Counted from the first letter of the stretch, positions 30,562 through 40,635 are shown. The stretch is DNA of 64,000 nucleotides from Lumbricus terrestris (GCA_949752735.1 OX457046.1:29683677-29747676), one strand, 5' to 3'. The notes: generated from the sequence alone by a model not told the origin. Numbers and translations: made by a program.

Positions 30562-31428
30562 ATGTCGCATTTTTATCTTACTCTTCCAAGCAATAGTTCC
30601 ATGCAGCATTTCCCCAACAATACTACAGCCCACTTTACAACGAAGTTGGAAAATGCCATCTCCCTCAAAGGTCGCTGGGAAGTCGGACTTCTGCAAATGC
30701 AGTACCCGCACACGTGGTACAACGTGCAAAGTGGCCAGGGCGGCTTCACATTTGACCAAGCTCCTAAAAGAGGAAGCATCGACGCAGTATGCGCAACGAT
30801 TCACCACTCTTGGCAGCTGCCCGCCGGATATTACGAAAATATTGATGCTATAGTAGATGCCATAAATAAGAATATAGAGGATGCTGCCGAATTGCATTCG
30901 CTCGAGAAATATCCGAAATTTAGATATGATGCGATAACGAAAAGAGTCTGCGGTAAAATAAATCTCGCTGCACGAGTAACCTTCTCAGAACATCTGTGCA
31001 ATATTTTGGGTATAGACGAAAGACATAAAGTTGTTGAAAACAACAATTACGGCACTTATTTTTACCATGAGCGTTACGAGGACTATATTAAAGCGTGGGA
31101 TGAGGTTCCAGATTGGGACTGGCAATCTGATTATGGATGCGATATAAATCCTAACTTTTCACATATATACGTGTATTGCAATCTGGTTGAATCTGTGGCG
31201 CTTGGCGATTCGAAAGCACCCTTACTTCGCATAGTTAATATAGAAGATAAAAGCGTCGATACTGTGCACGTTTTGTACAAGTCCGGTATATACGTACCTA
31301 TTCAGCAGAAGAATTTCGATTCGATAGAAATATATATGAGAGGCTGTAACGGAAAATCGGTCCCATTCGAACATGGAAAGTCCTTCGTTGTACTTCATTT
31401 CAGACAGTGCAAAAAATTTCAGTCTTGA
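30562..31428 (+). CDS. Penton-like minor capsid protein, copy 1 (Polinton)
   Basis: A 288-residue protein from the ATG at 30562. An in-frame ATG at 30550 would add four residues, but the chosen start aligns MSHFYLTLPSNSS with the paralogue's MAHFYLTLPSNSS. Conserved family features are HFYLTLPSNSS, an N-T-T beta strand, WEVGLLQMQYPHTW, PLLRIVN, QQKNFDSIEIYM and a final LHFRQCK. Polinton proteins of this type are regarded as the single-jelly-roll minor capsid (vertex) protein, though I cannot verify the fold here. It sits directly before its paralogue, seven bases apart. Confidence 0.8.
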   Translation: MSHFYLTLPSNSSMQHFPNNTTAHFTTKLENAISLKGRWEVGLLQMQYPHTWYNVQSGQGGFTFDQAPKRGSIDAVCATIHHSWQLPAGYYENIDAIVDAINKNIEDAAELHSLEKYPKFRYDAITKRVCGKINLAARVTFSEHLCNILGIDERHKVVENNNYGTYFYHERYEDYIKAWDEVPDWDWQSDYGCDINPNFSHIYVYCNLVESVALGDSKAPLLRIVNIEDKSVDTVHVLYKSGIYVPIQQKNFDSIEIYMRGCNGKSVPFEHGKSFVVLHFRQCKKFQS

Positions 31429-31435
31429 GTAAATA

Positions 31436-32260
31436 ATGGCGCACTTCTATCTCACTTTGCCTAGCAACAGCTCCGCGGCATTTTACCCGAATAATACTAT
31501 AGCGCAATTTACAACGCGTCTGGAAAACCCCATTTCTCTAAGCGGCGATTGGGAGGTTGCTCTTCTAGAATTATTCTATCCTCACACGTGGAACAATTTA
31601 GAACGCCAAGAAGGCGGAATAACGTACACGCACGCAAGGTTCACCGAAAGTGGATCGATGCAAAGCAATCCTATATTTAAAAGACGTTGGGTTCCGGCCG
31701 GCTACTACGAAACAGCGCAGCAACTTATCGATTACATAAACAAATTTATAAGAGAGGTTGCCGAGGAAAATGAATTGCTCGAATTTCCAAAATTTAGATA
31801 CGATACAGTAACAAAAAGATTAATGGGCGATATAAACAAAGGCACAAAGATTCATTTTTCGCGTGCATTATGTTCGATGCTTGGTATCGATGCTCAGCAG
31901 ATGCCAATTCTCAACTACGGCCAGGACGACGAGGCCATTTTCGAGTTTGTTGGCGATAGAACTTGCGACATAAATCGAGGATTTTCTGCACTATATCTTT
32001 ATTGCGATGTGCTCGAACATGTGCATGTGGGAGATACAAAAGCGCCCTTACTCAGAATAGTTAACGTCGATGGTAATGCTGGCGGCAACGTGCGCACGAT
32101 ATACGAAAAGCCCATATACATACCTCTGCAGCAGAAAAATTTCGACTCTATAGAGCTGCATATAAGGACGGACACGGGTGATCCAGTTTCATTCGAAAGC
32201 GGAAAGTGCATCGTCACACTACACTTCAGGCACTGTAAAATTCCATATCTTTTGCAATGA
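31436..32260 (+). CDS. Penton-like minor capsid protein, copy 2 (Polinton)
   Basis: A 274-residue paralogue of the preceding protein, sharing HFYLTLPSNSS, WEV, YPHTW, KFRYD.(I/V)TKR, LCs(M/I)LGID, PLLRIVN, QQKNFDSIE and LHFRHCK. The proteins differ most in the middle (about residues 55-75 and 155-180). Both frames are intact, so both are probably used. They may form a heteromeric vertex, or one may have a different virion position. The stop overlaps the next ATG by ATGA. Confidence 0.8.
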   Translation: MAHFYLTLPSNSSAAFYPNNTIAQFTTRLENPISLSGDWEVALLELFYPHTWNNLERQEGGITYTHARFTESGSMQSNPIFKRRWVPAGYYETAQQLIDYINKFIREVAEENELLEFPKFRYDTVTKRLMGDINKGTKIHFSRALCSMLGIDAQQMPILNYGQDDEAIFEFVGDRTCDINRGFSALYLYCDVLEHVHVGDTKAPLLRIVNVDGNAGGNVRTIYEKPIYIPLQQKNFDSIELHIRTDTGDPVSFESGKCIVTLHFRHCKIPYLLQ

Positions 32261-32661
32261 AAAAGCCATTCTGTTGTGATGCAAGTCGTTTGGCGTACGA
32301 AGACTATTATATGCAGCAAAGCGGCAATGGTATGCCGTTTTTTCAGGGAGCTCGTCTTCAGCGCGGGCACGGCTTGGGCAGTTTTCTTAGCGGGCTCTTT
32401 AGAAGCGCATGGCCACTTATACAGACTGGTGCTAAAGCCCTTGGTAAACAAGCCTCGAGAACAGGTCTTCAGATTGCGAACGATGTGGCGGATGGCGATC
32501 CGATCGTGGAGGCTGCCAAGCGCCGCGTGCCAGAAGGTATAAAGGCTTTTACATCTTCAAAAGATTTTAATATTCAAAGTGGTAGCGGACGGAAGAGACG
32601 TAAGCGTTCACTGAGAAGAAATAAGAAAAGAATCAAGGAAGATATATTTGGCACAGTTTAA
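32257..32661 (+). CDS. Small basic Polinton virion protein (core-like)
   Basis: A 134-residue protein. Its conserved centre is RGHGLGSFLSGLFRSAWPLI (residues 36-55), an amphipathic segment, followed by GAKALGKQ. The C-terminus (111-127) is strongly basic (GRKRRKRSLRR), likely binding DNA or serving as a nuclear signal. Proteins of this layout lie next to the major capsid gene in animal Polintons and resemble adenoviral minor core or cement proteins in size and charge. Homology is not demonstrable by eye. It overlaps the upstream gene by 4 nt and ends 2 nt before the major capsid ATG. Confidence 0.72.
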   Translation: MKKPFCCDASRLAYEDYYMQQSGNGMPFFQGARLQRGHGLGSFLSGLFRSAWPLIQTGAKALGKQASRTGLQIANDVADGDPIVEAAKRRVPEGIKAFTSSKDFNIQSGSGRKRRKRSLRRNKKRIKEDIFGTV

Positions 32662-32663
32662 AA

Positions 32664-33986
32664 ATGGCCTTCGTTCACCCCCAATCTTGCGAGTGTGCAA
32701 AGAGCGAATTGGATCTTTTCAGCGTTCCTCCTACGCAGACCAGCATAGAATCTGGTTCGTACGTGGAATATAATCCAATAGCAACGATATCCCAAGGCAC
32801 ACCTATAGAATTCAGCATAAGTGGGGCAGGTCAAGATTACATCGATCTGTCCAACACACAGCTGTTCGTCAGAGCGTCTATCATACGAGCGAATAACGAA
32901 GGTACAGATGCAGGAGATCATGTTGGACCAGTCAATCTTTTCCTACACAGTCTTTTTTCCGAAGTTGATATAACTCTAAACGACACTCTTGTCACTTCGT
33001 CAAATAACACGTATGCATATAGAAGCTATCTCGAGACCCTGCTCAGTTACGGAACGTCAAGCAAAAATTCACAACTCACATCTGCTCTCTTTTACAAAGA
33101 CACTGCAAGCCGCTTCGAAGAAGCCAACCCACACGATGATGCAGGTACGAACGCTGGATTCAAGAAGCGTAGCGCTCTGACAGACGAAGGCCGCGTTGTT
33201 GATATGCTGGGTAGCATTCACAGCGATCTATTCTTCCAGGAAAAATTCTTGCCAAACGACATTAATATAAAAATACGATTCGTAAGAAATAAAGATTCAT
33301 TCTGTCTTATGTCCTCGGCGGCTGGGGCTGCATACAAAGTAAAAATATTGGAATGCAAATTGTATGTCAGAAAAGTCAAGTTAAGTCCATCAGTCTTCCT
33401 CGCACACGCGAAAGCGCTAGAGATTGGAAATCTGAAGTTTCCCATTCGAAGGGCCGTTTGCAAGACTTTTACGGTTCCCAGAGGGAATCTGGATGTTACG
33501 CAGGAGTGTCTTTTCACCGGTCAGATTCCCACTCGCATCGTTCTTGGTTGTATCGATAATGACTCGTTCAACGGCAGCTATACGAAGAACCCATTCAATT
33601 TCAAACACATGAATGTATCACAATTAAAAGTATATCTGGACGGTCAGCAACAAAGTATAAAACCCTTGGAAACTAACTTTGCAGCCAATCAGTTTGTAAA
33701 CGCCTATGCTTCGCTCTTTATGGGGACGGGCAAATGGCAAAGAAACGAAGACAACGATATTAGCAGAGAAGATTACGCACACGGGTATTGCTTGTACGCG
33801 TTCGATTTAACACCCGATTTAGCAGAGGGCGATCATTTTAATTTGCTGAAAAGTGGAAACGTGCGAGTCGATATAAAATTTGCACAGGCCTTGGATGCTA
33901 CCATTAACGTTATTGCATTTGCCGAGTTTGAAAACATACTGGAAATAGACCGATCACGCAACGTTCTTTTCGACTACAACAACTAA
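32664..33986 (+). CDS. Double-jelly-roll major capsid protein (Polinton)
   Basis: A 440-residue protein expected to form the hexagonal capsomers of an icosahedral particle. Hallmark Polinton capsid motifs are LFLHSLFSEVDITLN (residues 92-106), YRSYLETLLSYG (119-130), LFYKDTA (142-148), GQIPTRIVLG (286-295) and NPFNFKHM (309-316). The length is slightly short of the family's usual size but has both halves. It is the largest gene in the element and shows no disruption. It is followed by a 14-bp gap and the protease, a common late-gene arrangement. Confidence 0.93.
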   Translation: MAFVHPQSCECAKSELDLFSVPPTQTSIESGSYVEYNPIATISQGTPIEFSISGAGQDYIDLSNTQLFVRASIIRANNEGTDAGDHVGPVNLFLHSLFSEVDITLNDTLVTSSNNTYAYRSYLETLLSYGTSSKNSQLTSALFYKDTASRFEEANPHDDAGTNAGFKKRSALTDEGRVVDMLGSIHSDLFFQEKFLPNDINIKIRFVRNKDSFCLMSSAAGAAYKVKILECKLYVRKVKLSPSVFLAHAKALEIGNLKFPIRRAVCKTFTVPRGNLDVTQECLFTGQIPTRIVLGCIDNDSFNGSYTKNPFNFKHMNVSQLKVYLDGQQQSIKPLETNFAANQFVNAYASLFMGTGKWQRNEDNDISREDYAHGYCLYAFDLTPDLAEGDHFNLLKSGNVRVDIKFAQALDATINVIAFAEFENILEIDRSRNVLFDYNN

Positions 33987-34000
33987 AGAAGAAGAACAAG

Positions 34001-34453
34001 ATGGATGGCATAACAATAGAAAATTATCTACGAAGAGATAGAAAATGCGCTTCTATGTTTTTGGGCGTTTTCGCTAGCGACCGACTTCCGTCTAGAATAG
34101 ATAGAAATAAGCCTAGTATCCTTGTGTGTAATACAGACAGATACGGCCAGCCGGGGGTACATTGGGTAGTGCTGTATATCGAAAGTCCACTTTATGGCGA
34201 ATTTTTTGACTCTTTTGGACGACCCCCAGACGTTCCATTCAGAACATATTTACATACACATTGTTCGTCTTGGATATATACTGGAAAACAGATTCAGAGT
34301 ATTAGTAGTAGATTTTGCGGCCATTATTGCATTTTTTACGCTTTGCATAGATCTAGAGGGTATAATGTTAATGCGGTTTGCACCATGTTCTCAAGCGACA
34401 CTGGTCTTAACGATTTTTTATCGCACCGCTTTGTTTGTGACATGTACAAATAA
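34001..34453 (+). CDS. Adenain-like cysteine protease (Polinton)
   Basis: A 150-residue maturation protease of the adenovirus C5 / Ulp1-like fold. The triad is visible as H54 in GVHWVVLYIE, D70 in EFFDSFGRPP and C106 in SRFCGHYCIFYA. Q97 or Q99 is a candidate oxyanion residue. In related systems it cleaves capsid and core precursors after assembly. Asp replaces the Glu found at the second site of human adenain, as in many relatives. The stop overlaps an AATAAA signal (34449-34454), and a second lies at 34466-34471. It is the last gene of the array. Confidence 0.93.
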   Translation: MDGITIENYLRRDRKCASMFLGVFASDRLPSRIDRNKPSILVCNTDRYGQPGVHWVVLYIESPLYGEFFDSFGRPPDVPFRTYLHTHCSSWIYTGKQIQSISSRFCGHYCIFYALHRSRGYNVNAVCTMFSSDTGLNDFLSHRFVCDMYK

Positions 34454-35112
34454 AAAGCTGTTGAAAATAAAAGATGGGTCTTTTTTTCATTGCGTTTGCC
34501 GTGTGATTTGTGGTGGTGGTGGTGATGATCACTACTCTATGCTAAAGCATATATATATATAAAGCCATACATTATAATGCGGGCTGTCTAAGCTGCAGCT
34601 GCTCCGCTGCAGCAGAGGCTAATTATGGTGGCAAAGATTTGGGTGTGTCTACTATACAATGACCCCATCTGCCCAAATTCATCCGAGGTCATAGGAGGTC
34701 AGACGAATGCAGGCTCGCCCAGGCATGCTTAGACGTGAATTCTGCTGCTGATGACAGAATCTAGCAGCTGGCGCGTACTGAGGCTGCTATGCCAGGTGCA
34801 TGATGATTGGTCAGACGAGTGCAGGCTTGCTTGGGCGATTGCAGACGAGATCAGACGAGAGTAGATGAGCTTGCGCGAGATTAGAAAATCGTTCAGTTGT
34901 TCGTAAGAGTTGGCGAATAGCACACAACTCAAAGAAATGACCAGAAAAAAGATTTGTACAGAATCGAAAAATGTCTCTTATAATTTTAAACTATCCATCG
35001 TCTTATAGTCCATGCCCTACAAAGAAAAGTACCGTTTTAAAAGAATTGGTTGACGAATTTCTCGCAAGGCAAACCAGAATATTACAAATGGTTGCAGCCC
35101 TCCTATATTGCA
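34454..35112. other. Non-coding right part of the Polinton
   Basis: No PolB or other long frame is present. Contains gctgcagctgctccgctgca, several cagacga phrases (34700-34870), and at 34973 a diverged copy of the unit found at 35398-35708. A 63-codon frame (34971-35162) starts in that repeat and is probably not a gene. Confidence 0.7.
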
Positions 35113-35397
35113 TGTGGCGCCATATAAATTGTGTGTATTTAAGCCTCTATATCCGGTATTGAAAATCGAAGCATGTCTTTTAGTGCCTGTGGCGCCATAT
35201 AAATTGTGTGTATTTAAGCCTATGTATCCGGTGTTGAAAATCGAAGCATGTCTTTTAGTGCATGTGGCGCCATATAAATTGTGTGTATTTACGCCTATGT
35301 ATCCGGTGTTGAAAATCGAAGCATGTCTTTTAGTGCATGTGGCGCCATATAAATTGTGTGTATTTACGCCTATGTATCCGGTGTTGAAAATCGAAAG
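35113..35397. repeat. 75-bp tandem repeat, about 3.8 copies, in the Polinton
   Basis: Each unit starts tgtggcgccatataaattgt, with starts at 35113, 35188, 35263 and 35338. As 75 is divisible by three, one frame shows a 25-residue repeat, but its coding status is doubtful. The motif's inverted copy sits at 27334-27353. Confidence 0.93.
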
Positions 35398-35708
35398 GCG
35401 CTGACGAAGCGTGGAGGAGGGGGAGGGGGGAGGAGGAGGGGGAGAGTCAAAATCAAAAGGTATCTCTTATAATTTTAAAATATCGCTCGTCTTATAGTAC
35501 AAAGAAATGATTTGAGAATGACTAAGTCTCTGTATCAGCTGTGCAATCGAAATGCGCTGACGAAGCGTGGAGGAGGGGGAGGGGGAGGAGGAGGGGGAGA
35601 GTCAAAATCAAAAGGTACCTCTTATAATTTTAAAATATCGCTCGTCTTATAGTACAAAGAAATGATTTGAGAATGACTAAGTCTCTGTATCAGCTGTGCA
35701 ATCGAAAT
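35398..35708. repeat. 155-156-bp tandem duplication of the TIR inner edge
   Basis: Two units (35398-35553, 35554-35708) start gcgctgacgaagcgtggagg and contain an 'agtcaaaatcaaaaggta' stretch and ctctgtatcagctgtgcaat. The first ~35 bp are the inner part of the right TIR, which continues as a third partial copy. Confidence 0.92.
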
Positions 35709-36118
35709 GCGCTGACGAAGCATGGAGGAGGGGGAGAGGGAGCGGGGAGGGGAGGGGAGGGAGAGGGAGGGGAGGGCGAGGGGGAGGGTTAGGGTTAGGG
35801 TTAGGGTTAGGGGGAGGAGGGGCGCGCATGCCCTTCCCAAGCCCTTCCCAAGCCCTTCCCCTTCCCCAGCCCCTTCCCCAGCCCTTCCCCACCCCTTCAG
35901 CATCCCTACAGCATCTCATCATCATCATCATCATCATAATACAAAAGAACAAAAGATCAAAAGGATCAAAGAGCGTGATCAGTGAAGCGTGACGATTTAT
36001 AGCCCAGTGGGCCAAAAACAAGGGTCTTCAGTGAGAGTATACATTACAGATGACGTCATACAGTCACGTGACGGGCTAGAAACATTTGAGGGGCTTACTG
36101 CATCGTATTTCCTCTACT
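35693..36118 (-). repeat. Polinton right terminal inverted repeat
   Basis: The inverted copy of 26814-27250. It differs mainly in the length of the C-rich block and in having one fewer telomere-type unit. Confidence 0.95.
35785..35812 (+). repeat. Telomere-type repeats in the right TIR
   Basis: Four AGGGTT units plus AGGG, G strand running toward the right end of the element. They lie about 306 bp from the terminus, as on the left. Confidence 0.95.
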
Positions 36119-37242
36119 ACTGAGGAAGGTGCTGGAGAACCACGTCTGAGGATGGAGGGGAGAGAGAGTGAGACAGATAGAGAGGCAGAGTGGCAGACAG
36201 ACAGACAGACAAACAGACAGACGGAGACAGATACGATTTTTTTTAAAGGAGTTCAGTAGTTTTTCCTGCCAACAGCACGTCGGTTGCATGGAAGGCGTTA
36301 GTAAAGTAAAGAAGTAATGCAAGTGTGTTCACACCAACTACATATATATATCACAATAATAGTGTGAATTACTTATTAGGAAAGATTAAAAATTTAACGG
36401 ACTCTGTTGGCCCTGGAGGTCGTGTGCCTTGCTCATGCGCACTGCAAGTGCACACATGATATATCGCTATGCGCCACTGATAAAACTTCGTTCACTTCGA
36501 GAGAAAATAATAATTATTATTATCTTAAACAGTTTTCGCCATTCGTTTGGCAATGTACAGCTCTACTGGGCTATAAGTCACGAGTTTAGATCTTACAGTT
36601 TAACGACATATTCTGCATGGTATAAGCATTAAATGCAGCTGACTATAAATTTTTCCATATAGTTTTCGGACTGCAATAAAGTCTTCGTGAATATATAGTC
36701 TCAAAGGAATTGACGTATATTCAGATGTAGAGCGAATTTTAGCTGCTTCTCAAGGGCCGTCGTATTGCCGACACATATAATGCCTGAAAAGAGACGATAA
36801 AGCAAGTGATATAGTAACAAAAATCAGTGACTGTTGCTGGCGAAAAGCAATGCAGACAATATATAGTACATTCACGTCAGTCTTGCCATTAACTGCAGAG
36901 CTCTGATGTATACGCTATACCAACTGACTCTCAGCGAAACGTATTAAACAAAAGTCGAGAAATGATCCATCCATAAATGATCAAATATACAGACGGATGC
37001 TATTGATGCTCTGCAGGCTAGAAAGCATTAAAAAATATAGATGCAGGTCCTATATAAGCAATAGAAAACATAATCAATCGAGAAAGTTATACTGATATGC
37101 ACAGTTCGTAAACCCAGCGTATCGCAGAGATGACTGCGTAGATATAATTTATTATGTTCACGCGAATGGCAAATCTACATTGTATTCTATATACATATAA
37201 TAATAGGCGTGTCATCATAATATATTTTCCAAGTACATCTAC
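36119..37242. other. Right flank of the Polinton
   Basis: A short (agac)n tract at 36155-36225, then AT-rich unique sequence. No supported gene. Confidence 0.5.
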
Positions 37243-37429
37243 AGAGTGGGCCATAAAAAGGTGAACCCTACATTTTTTGTTAATGTGTGGGTCAAAAGTA
37301 AGAAATTTTAAATTAACGTTTGCAGGCTTAAATTAAGATAAAGATCCATATTTACGTGCAATAACAATTTTCACCATTAAATTTCAAACACAACAAAACG
37401 GTCGTTCACCTTTATCGAGTCCACCCACT
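37243..37429. mobile_element. Possible degraded mariner-type MITE
   Basis: Left side tacagagtgggccataaaaa ggtgaacc and right side cgttcacctttatcg ... ccacccactg are partly inverted. The right TA is not preserved. Confidence 0.3.
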
Positions 37430-37795
37430 GTTTTCTGACGATCCAAAAACACAGCGTAACAAAAAGTTGCAAAAATAAGTTATTGATTGGCCCAAGTCAC
37501 ATCTGAAATAGCCCAATTGTTATCTACCCAGCTTGATATTGCCATTTGCCATATAATTATTATTATCATTATTATTATTTTTTACCAGAGTTAGCCTACC
37601 TCAGATCCATAGGGGTTTCAATAAATTATCCAAAGACTTAAAAAATGCATTCTGGACTGACTAAATTAACCTATTTTATCATTATTATTAATTTATTTAT
37701 TTACTAGCTGGGGTAGGCCTACCCCGGCGTTTCCCGGTAATTTTAAGATTCGCCCCGCTCCCACCCTCAAATTGGAAGATATAGGGCTAGGCATA
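37430..37795. other. Intergenic, repeat remnant at 37704
   Basis: The phrase tactagctggggtaggccta and then ccccggcgtttcccgg resembles a phrase near 52720 (gctagctggagtacccgggc), so a dispersed repeat is likely. Family not recognised. Confidence 0.35.
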
Positions 37796-37925
37796 ATATG
37801 TCTATACATATAGTGTGTTAAGTCTTATATATGCCAACCTGCACACACGCACACATATAATATATTAATATATATATATATATATATATACACTATGTAT
37901 AGACATATTGTGCATAAATATATAT
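37796..37925. repeat. Palindrome around (TA)n
   Basis: The arm atatgtctatacatatagtg pairs with cactatgtatagacatat across a (TA)n core (37865-37890). A second (TA)n lies at 37918-37936. Confidence 0.75.
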
Positions 37926-37949
37926 ATATATATACTTATGTACAATACA

Positions 37950-38250
37950 ATTGTGTTCCTTTTGGACAACATATTATACGTCGTGTCGTTTCGATCCTTA
38001 TAAGCGCCACTCTTTCACGCGATATCTGCCGCAGTCGATCACCGCGTTCGAGTCGCCTTCTGACCGCCAGCCCCCTCCCCGTCCCTCCACTCCACCCCCA
38101 CCCAACGGTCCGCAACGTCTGTCCGCCGTCCGACCAGGAAACCCACTTACTAACGGACCGGTCAGTCAGTAGGCGGTCAGCCGTTGACCAGTGGCGATAA
38201 TCTGGCTCGGACTCGTTATTGCGACGGGACATTAAGGCATTTCGGTTGTG
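37950..38250 (+). promoter_or_regulatory. GC-rich promoter-like region upstream of the signal-peptide exon
   Basis: GC content rises after a TATA-like ccttataagcgcc at about 37996. Composition and position suggest a promoter/5' leader for the exon at 39501. Inference only. Confidence 0.3.
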
Positions 38251-39500
38251 TCGTTATCTTAAGAACGGAGCCAATAACTCGCCGCGTTTATGAAGTTAAT
38301 GACGACTTATCCATCCCTTAGCGCCGCTGCTGCAGCGAAGCCGGATGCTGGTCACCGTGGATATGCTTGCTGGTATATAGTGATGATGCGATAGTGTAGC
38401 AGCAACATCCGCAGAGGCTGGCAATGATGCTGCGCCATGGGGCAGCGTCCTGGCGGTCAGTTAGTTCCGAGCGGATATATTCCCTTGAAGCCCGTTGCGT
38501 GGACAGAGAGAATCACTCGGAGGCATTATTGTTGACGTTTAAGGAGTAGCGGTGACTAGAACGATTGAGAGAGAGAAATCAGAGGAATTGTCGCTTGAGA
38601 TTTGTCGAATTTGAATAAATAAGGAGAATGTGATACGACAGGGAAACAGACCGTGATTCGTGGCTCAGTGTTCGGCTTCTTTGTTCGATGCAAGCGCTCG
38701 GGTGGATCGCACCCAGTGAAGCGCAGGAGTCGTATGAGTGGAATGGAGCATGCGGCTGAAACTCGACTGCATCTGGACTTATTTGAAAGTCAACACTGAA
38801 CGAAGTTATCTACTGTGGAAGCTCGATCACTTGCTTCGTAATTGTAGAAGTTATTTTGAAGTTAAAACAGTTAGGCTTACTTGTAAAGATGACATGAAAA
38901 CTTCTAACGGTGAAGTGCTCGATTCTGAATTGAAACAATGAATCTTGGGGTTGATAAAGACCTACGTGGGAATACTTGTGCAGGCTAAAACAATAAACCT
39001 TGAAGTTGATATAGGCCTACGTGGGAATACTTGAGCAGATGACAGAGTGTAGGTTACTTCTGAAGGTAAATCACATACTTGCTGATTAAAACAGTAAACT
39101 CTTAATTCTATAGTGCACATAGGCCTGAAGACGCGACCAGTACTTCGAAAGTAAAAATGAACTTCTGGTAAGAAACACGTATTTCTGAAAATGAATTAAA
39201 TGCGCCCTGTGTCACTGAAAATAGCAGTGCAACGAAAGTCAATCGCGAGCTTCATTCGATAAAACATTCTCAAGAAAGATTATATTCAACGACTTGATGC
39301 GCGAAACAGCATTCATGCTGTGAATACCAACAGTTTTCCTATCTATCGTGAGACGAGAATTTTCCCAGAAAAACCAGACGGAGCAACAATCTTAAATGCT
39401 CGACGGATACTCCGGAATTTCAAGCAGCGATCAGCGCTCACGCGGAACGATGGGAACCTCTTGATAAGACGGATGTAGTTTGTTAAGATTTCGAGGGAAG
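38250..39500 (+). other. Possible long 5' leader
   Basis: Unique, non-repetitive sequence between the GC-rich patch and the signal-peptide ATG. It could be one long 5'-UTR exon or contain a first intron. No coding frame stands out. Confidence 0.3.
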
Positions 39501-39576
39501 ATGAGGACGAATTTCTACGGTCGAGGGCGCTCAGCGATTGTATTCAATGCTCTGTCGATCCTGGCTTGTCTCAGAG
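39501..39576 (+). CDS. Probable first coding exon of a secreted or membrane protein
   Basis: The ATG at 39501 opens 25 codons reading MRTNFYGRGRSAIVFNALSI and then LACLRG. This is a short basic start followed by a hydrophobic core, as in a signal peptide. It ends at a strong donor, ctcagag|gtaaga, in phase 1, the phase most signal-peptide exons use. No downstream + strand exon could be matched in the remaining 24 kb, so identity is unknown and the call rests on composition and the splice site. Confidence 0.45.
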
Positions 39577-39864
39577 GTAAGATTAAAGCCATTAGTCAGA
39601 AAGCTATCGTGGAGATCGGAGGCATATAAGTCAGTCTACGACTATTAAACGCGACTAAATGTCTCGCTATGTTATGGGCAATCGCACGTGGCGTAGCCTA
39701 TTATAAGGGTCGTAAATGCTCCGCTTTCATTGTCTTAATATGAGTGCGCGTTTCTTGTTTTATGTCTCGCTCATGATGTGATTTATAGTCCATGGCTATA
39801 GTAGTCATGTAATATGCATGTGAAACTGAATGCGTATGTAGGAACCTAAATATCCATTCTGCAT

Positions 39865-39865
<1 letters not shown>

Positions 39866-39937
<72 letters not shown>

Positions 39938-40022
39938 AACAGACAGAAGCAGAAACAGAGACAGACTGAGAGATACAGACAAACTGAGACAGAGACAGAT
40001 ATAGTGATAGAGACAGAGACAG
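39866..40022. repeat. (AGAC)n and AGAGAC tract
   Basis: gacagacagacagacaaaca followed by gagacagagacagata. Confidence 0.95.
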
Positions 40023-40450
40023 AATTCGTAGCAAGACAGTAGAGCCTATAGTCTGTACATATGGAGACAATATATTTACACAATATTCTTACAAATTTAC
40101 GAATTTTAGGCCCTTCAAAATTGCATTCTCTAGTATAATACCTAAATTGGTACACTGCATATATATTGCAAATAGATCTATAGACTATATATATTCTGTC
40201 AAAATAAGAGCTAAAGTACGGGTCTGGAGATTTAGAATCATTGCTGAAATTGCCATCATATAATTTTATTGTCTACGCTAACTGCACTTACGCATGCAAG
40301 GACTAAGTATATCTTATAGAATGAGGGGCCATACAAAAGCCGGTAAACAATTTTTATTTGCAGTTAGAGTGTTTATTTTAGATAATTTCACGCAACTGCG
40401 AACAAAGGTTACACTAAGGTGATTATAGACTATAATAGATTCAATTTATC
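40023..40450. other. No recognised gene
   Basis: AT-rich spacer. Confidence 0.4.
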
Positions 40451-40454
40451 ACAG

Positions 40455-40635
40455 AAAAATAAGAAGGAGAAGGAGATAAATAAACGGAAGAGGAGGAGGA
40501 AGGTGAAGAAATAATTGCGAAGAATGTGAAGTACAATGCAGAGAAGAATGAAGGAAAGAGACAAAGACGAAGAAGAAGAAGAAGAAGATGAAGAAGAAGA
40601 AGAAGATAAAGAAGAAGAAGAAGAAGAAGAATAGG
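40455..40635. repeat. (GAA)n polypurine tract
   Basis: gaagaagaagaagatgaaga array with agga variants at the left. Confidence 0.95.

Larger units (their letters stand above)
26814..36118 (+). mobile_element. Polinton/Maverick-class element, 9.3 kb, no DNA polymerase B
   Basis: Inverted terminal repeats of about 430 bp start agtagaggaaatacgatgca at both ends. The outer ~300 bp differ at a single visible position, so the insertion is young or gene-converted. Ten intact + strand genes lie between them, including the hallmark set: integrase, A32/FtsK-HerA ATPase, major and minor capsid proteins, and adenain-like protease. Usual Polintons are 15-20 kb and encode a protein-primed PolB; none is present here on either strand. 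If the terminus is taken as tagagg, the flanks ctacag (26810-26815) and ctactg (36117-36122) match at 5 of 6, compatible with the family's 6-bp duplication. If the terminus is agtagagg, there is no clear duplication. Confidence 0.92.

Noticed and set aside
35108..35404. 98-codon frame with a 25-residue repeat (APYKLCVF...)
   Set aside because: The 75-bp unit is divisible by three, so the frame follows automatically; the repeat includes a TATA-like motif and has an inverted copy in non-coding DNA.
34454..35700. Search for a PolB gene or its remnant
   Set aside because: No frame shows polymerase or exonuclease motifs; the region is non-coding repeats. A decayed remnant too diverged to see cannot be excluded.
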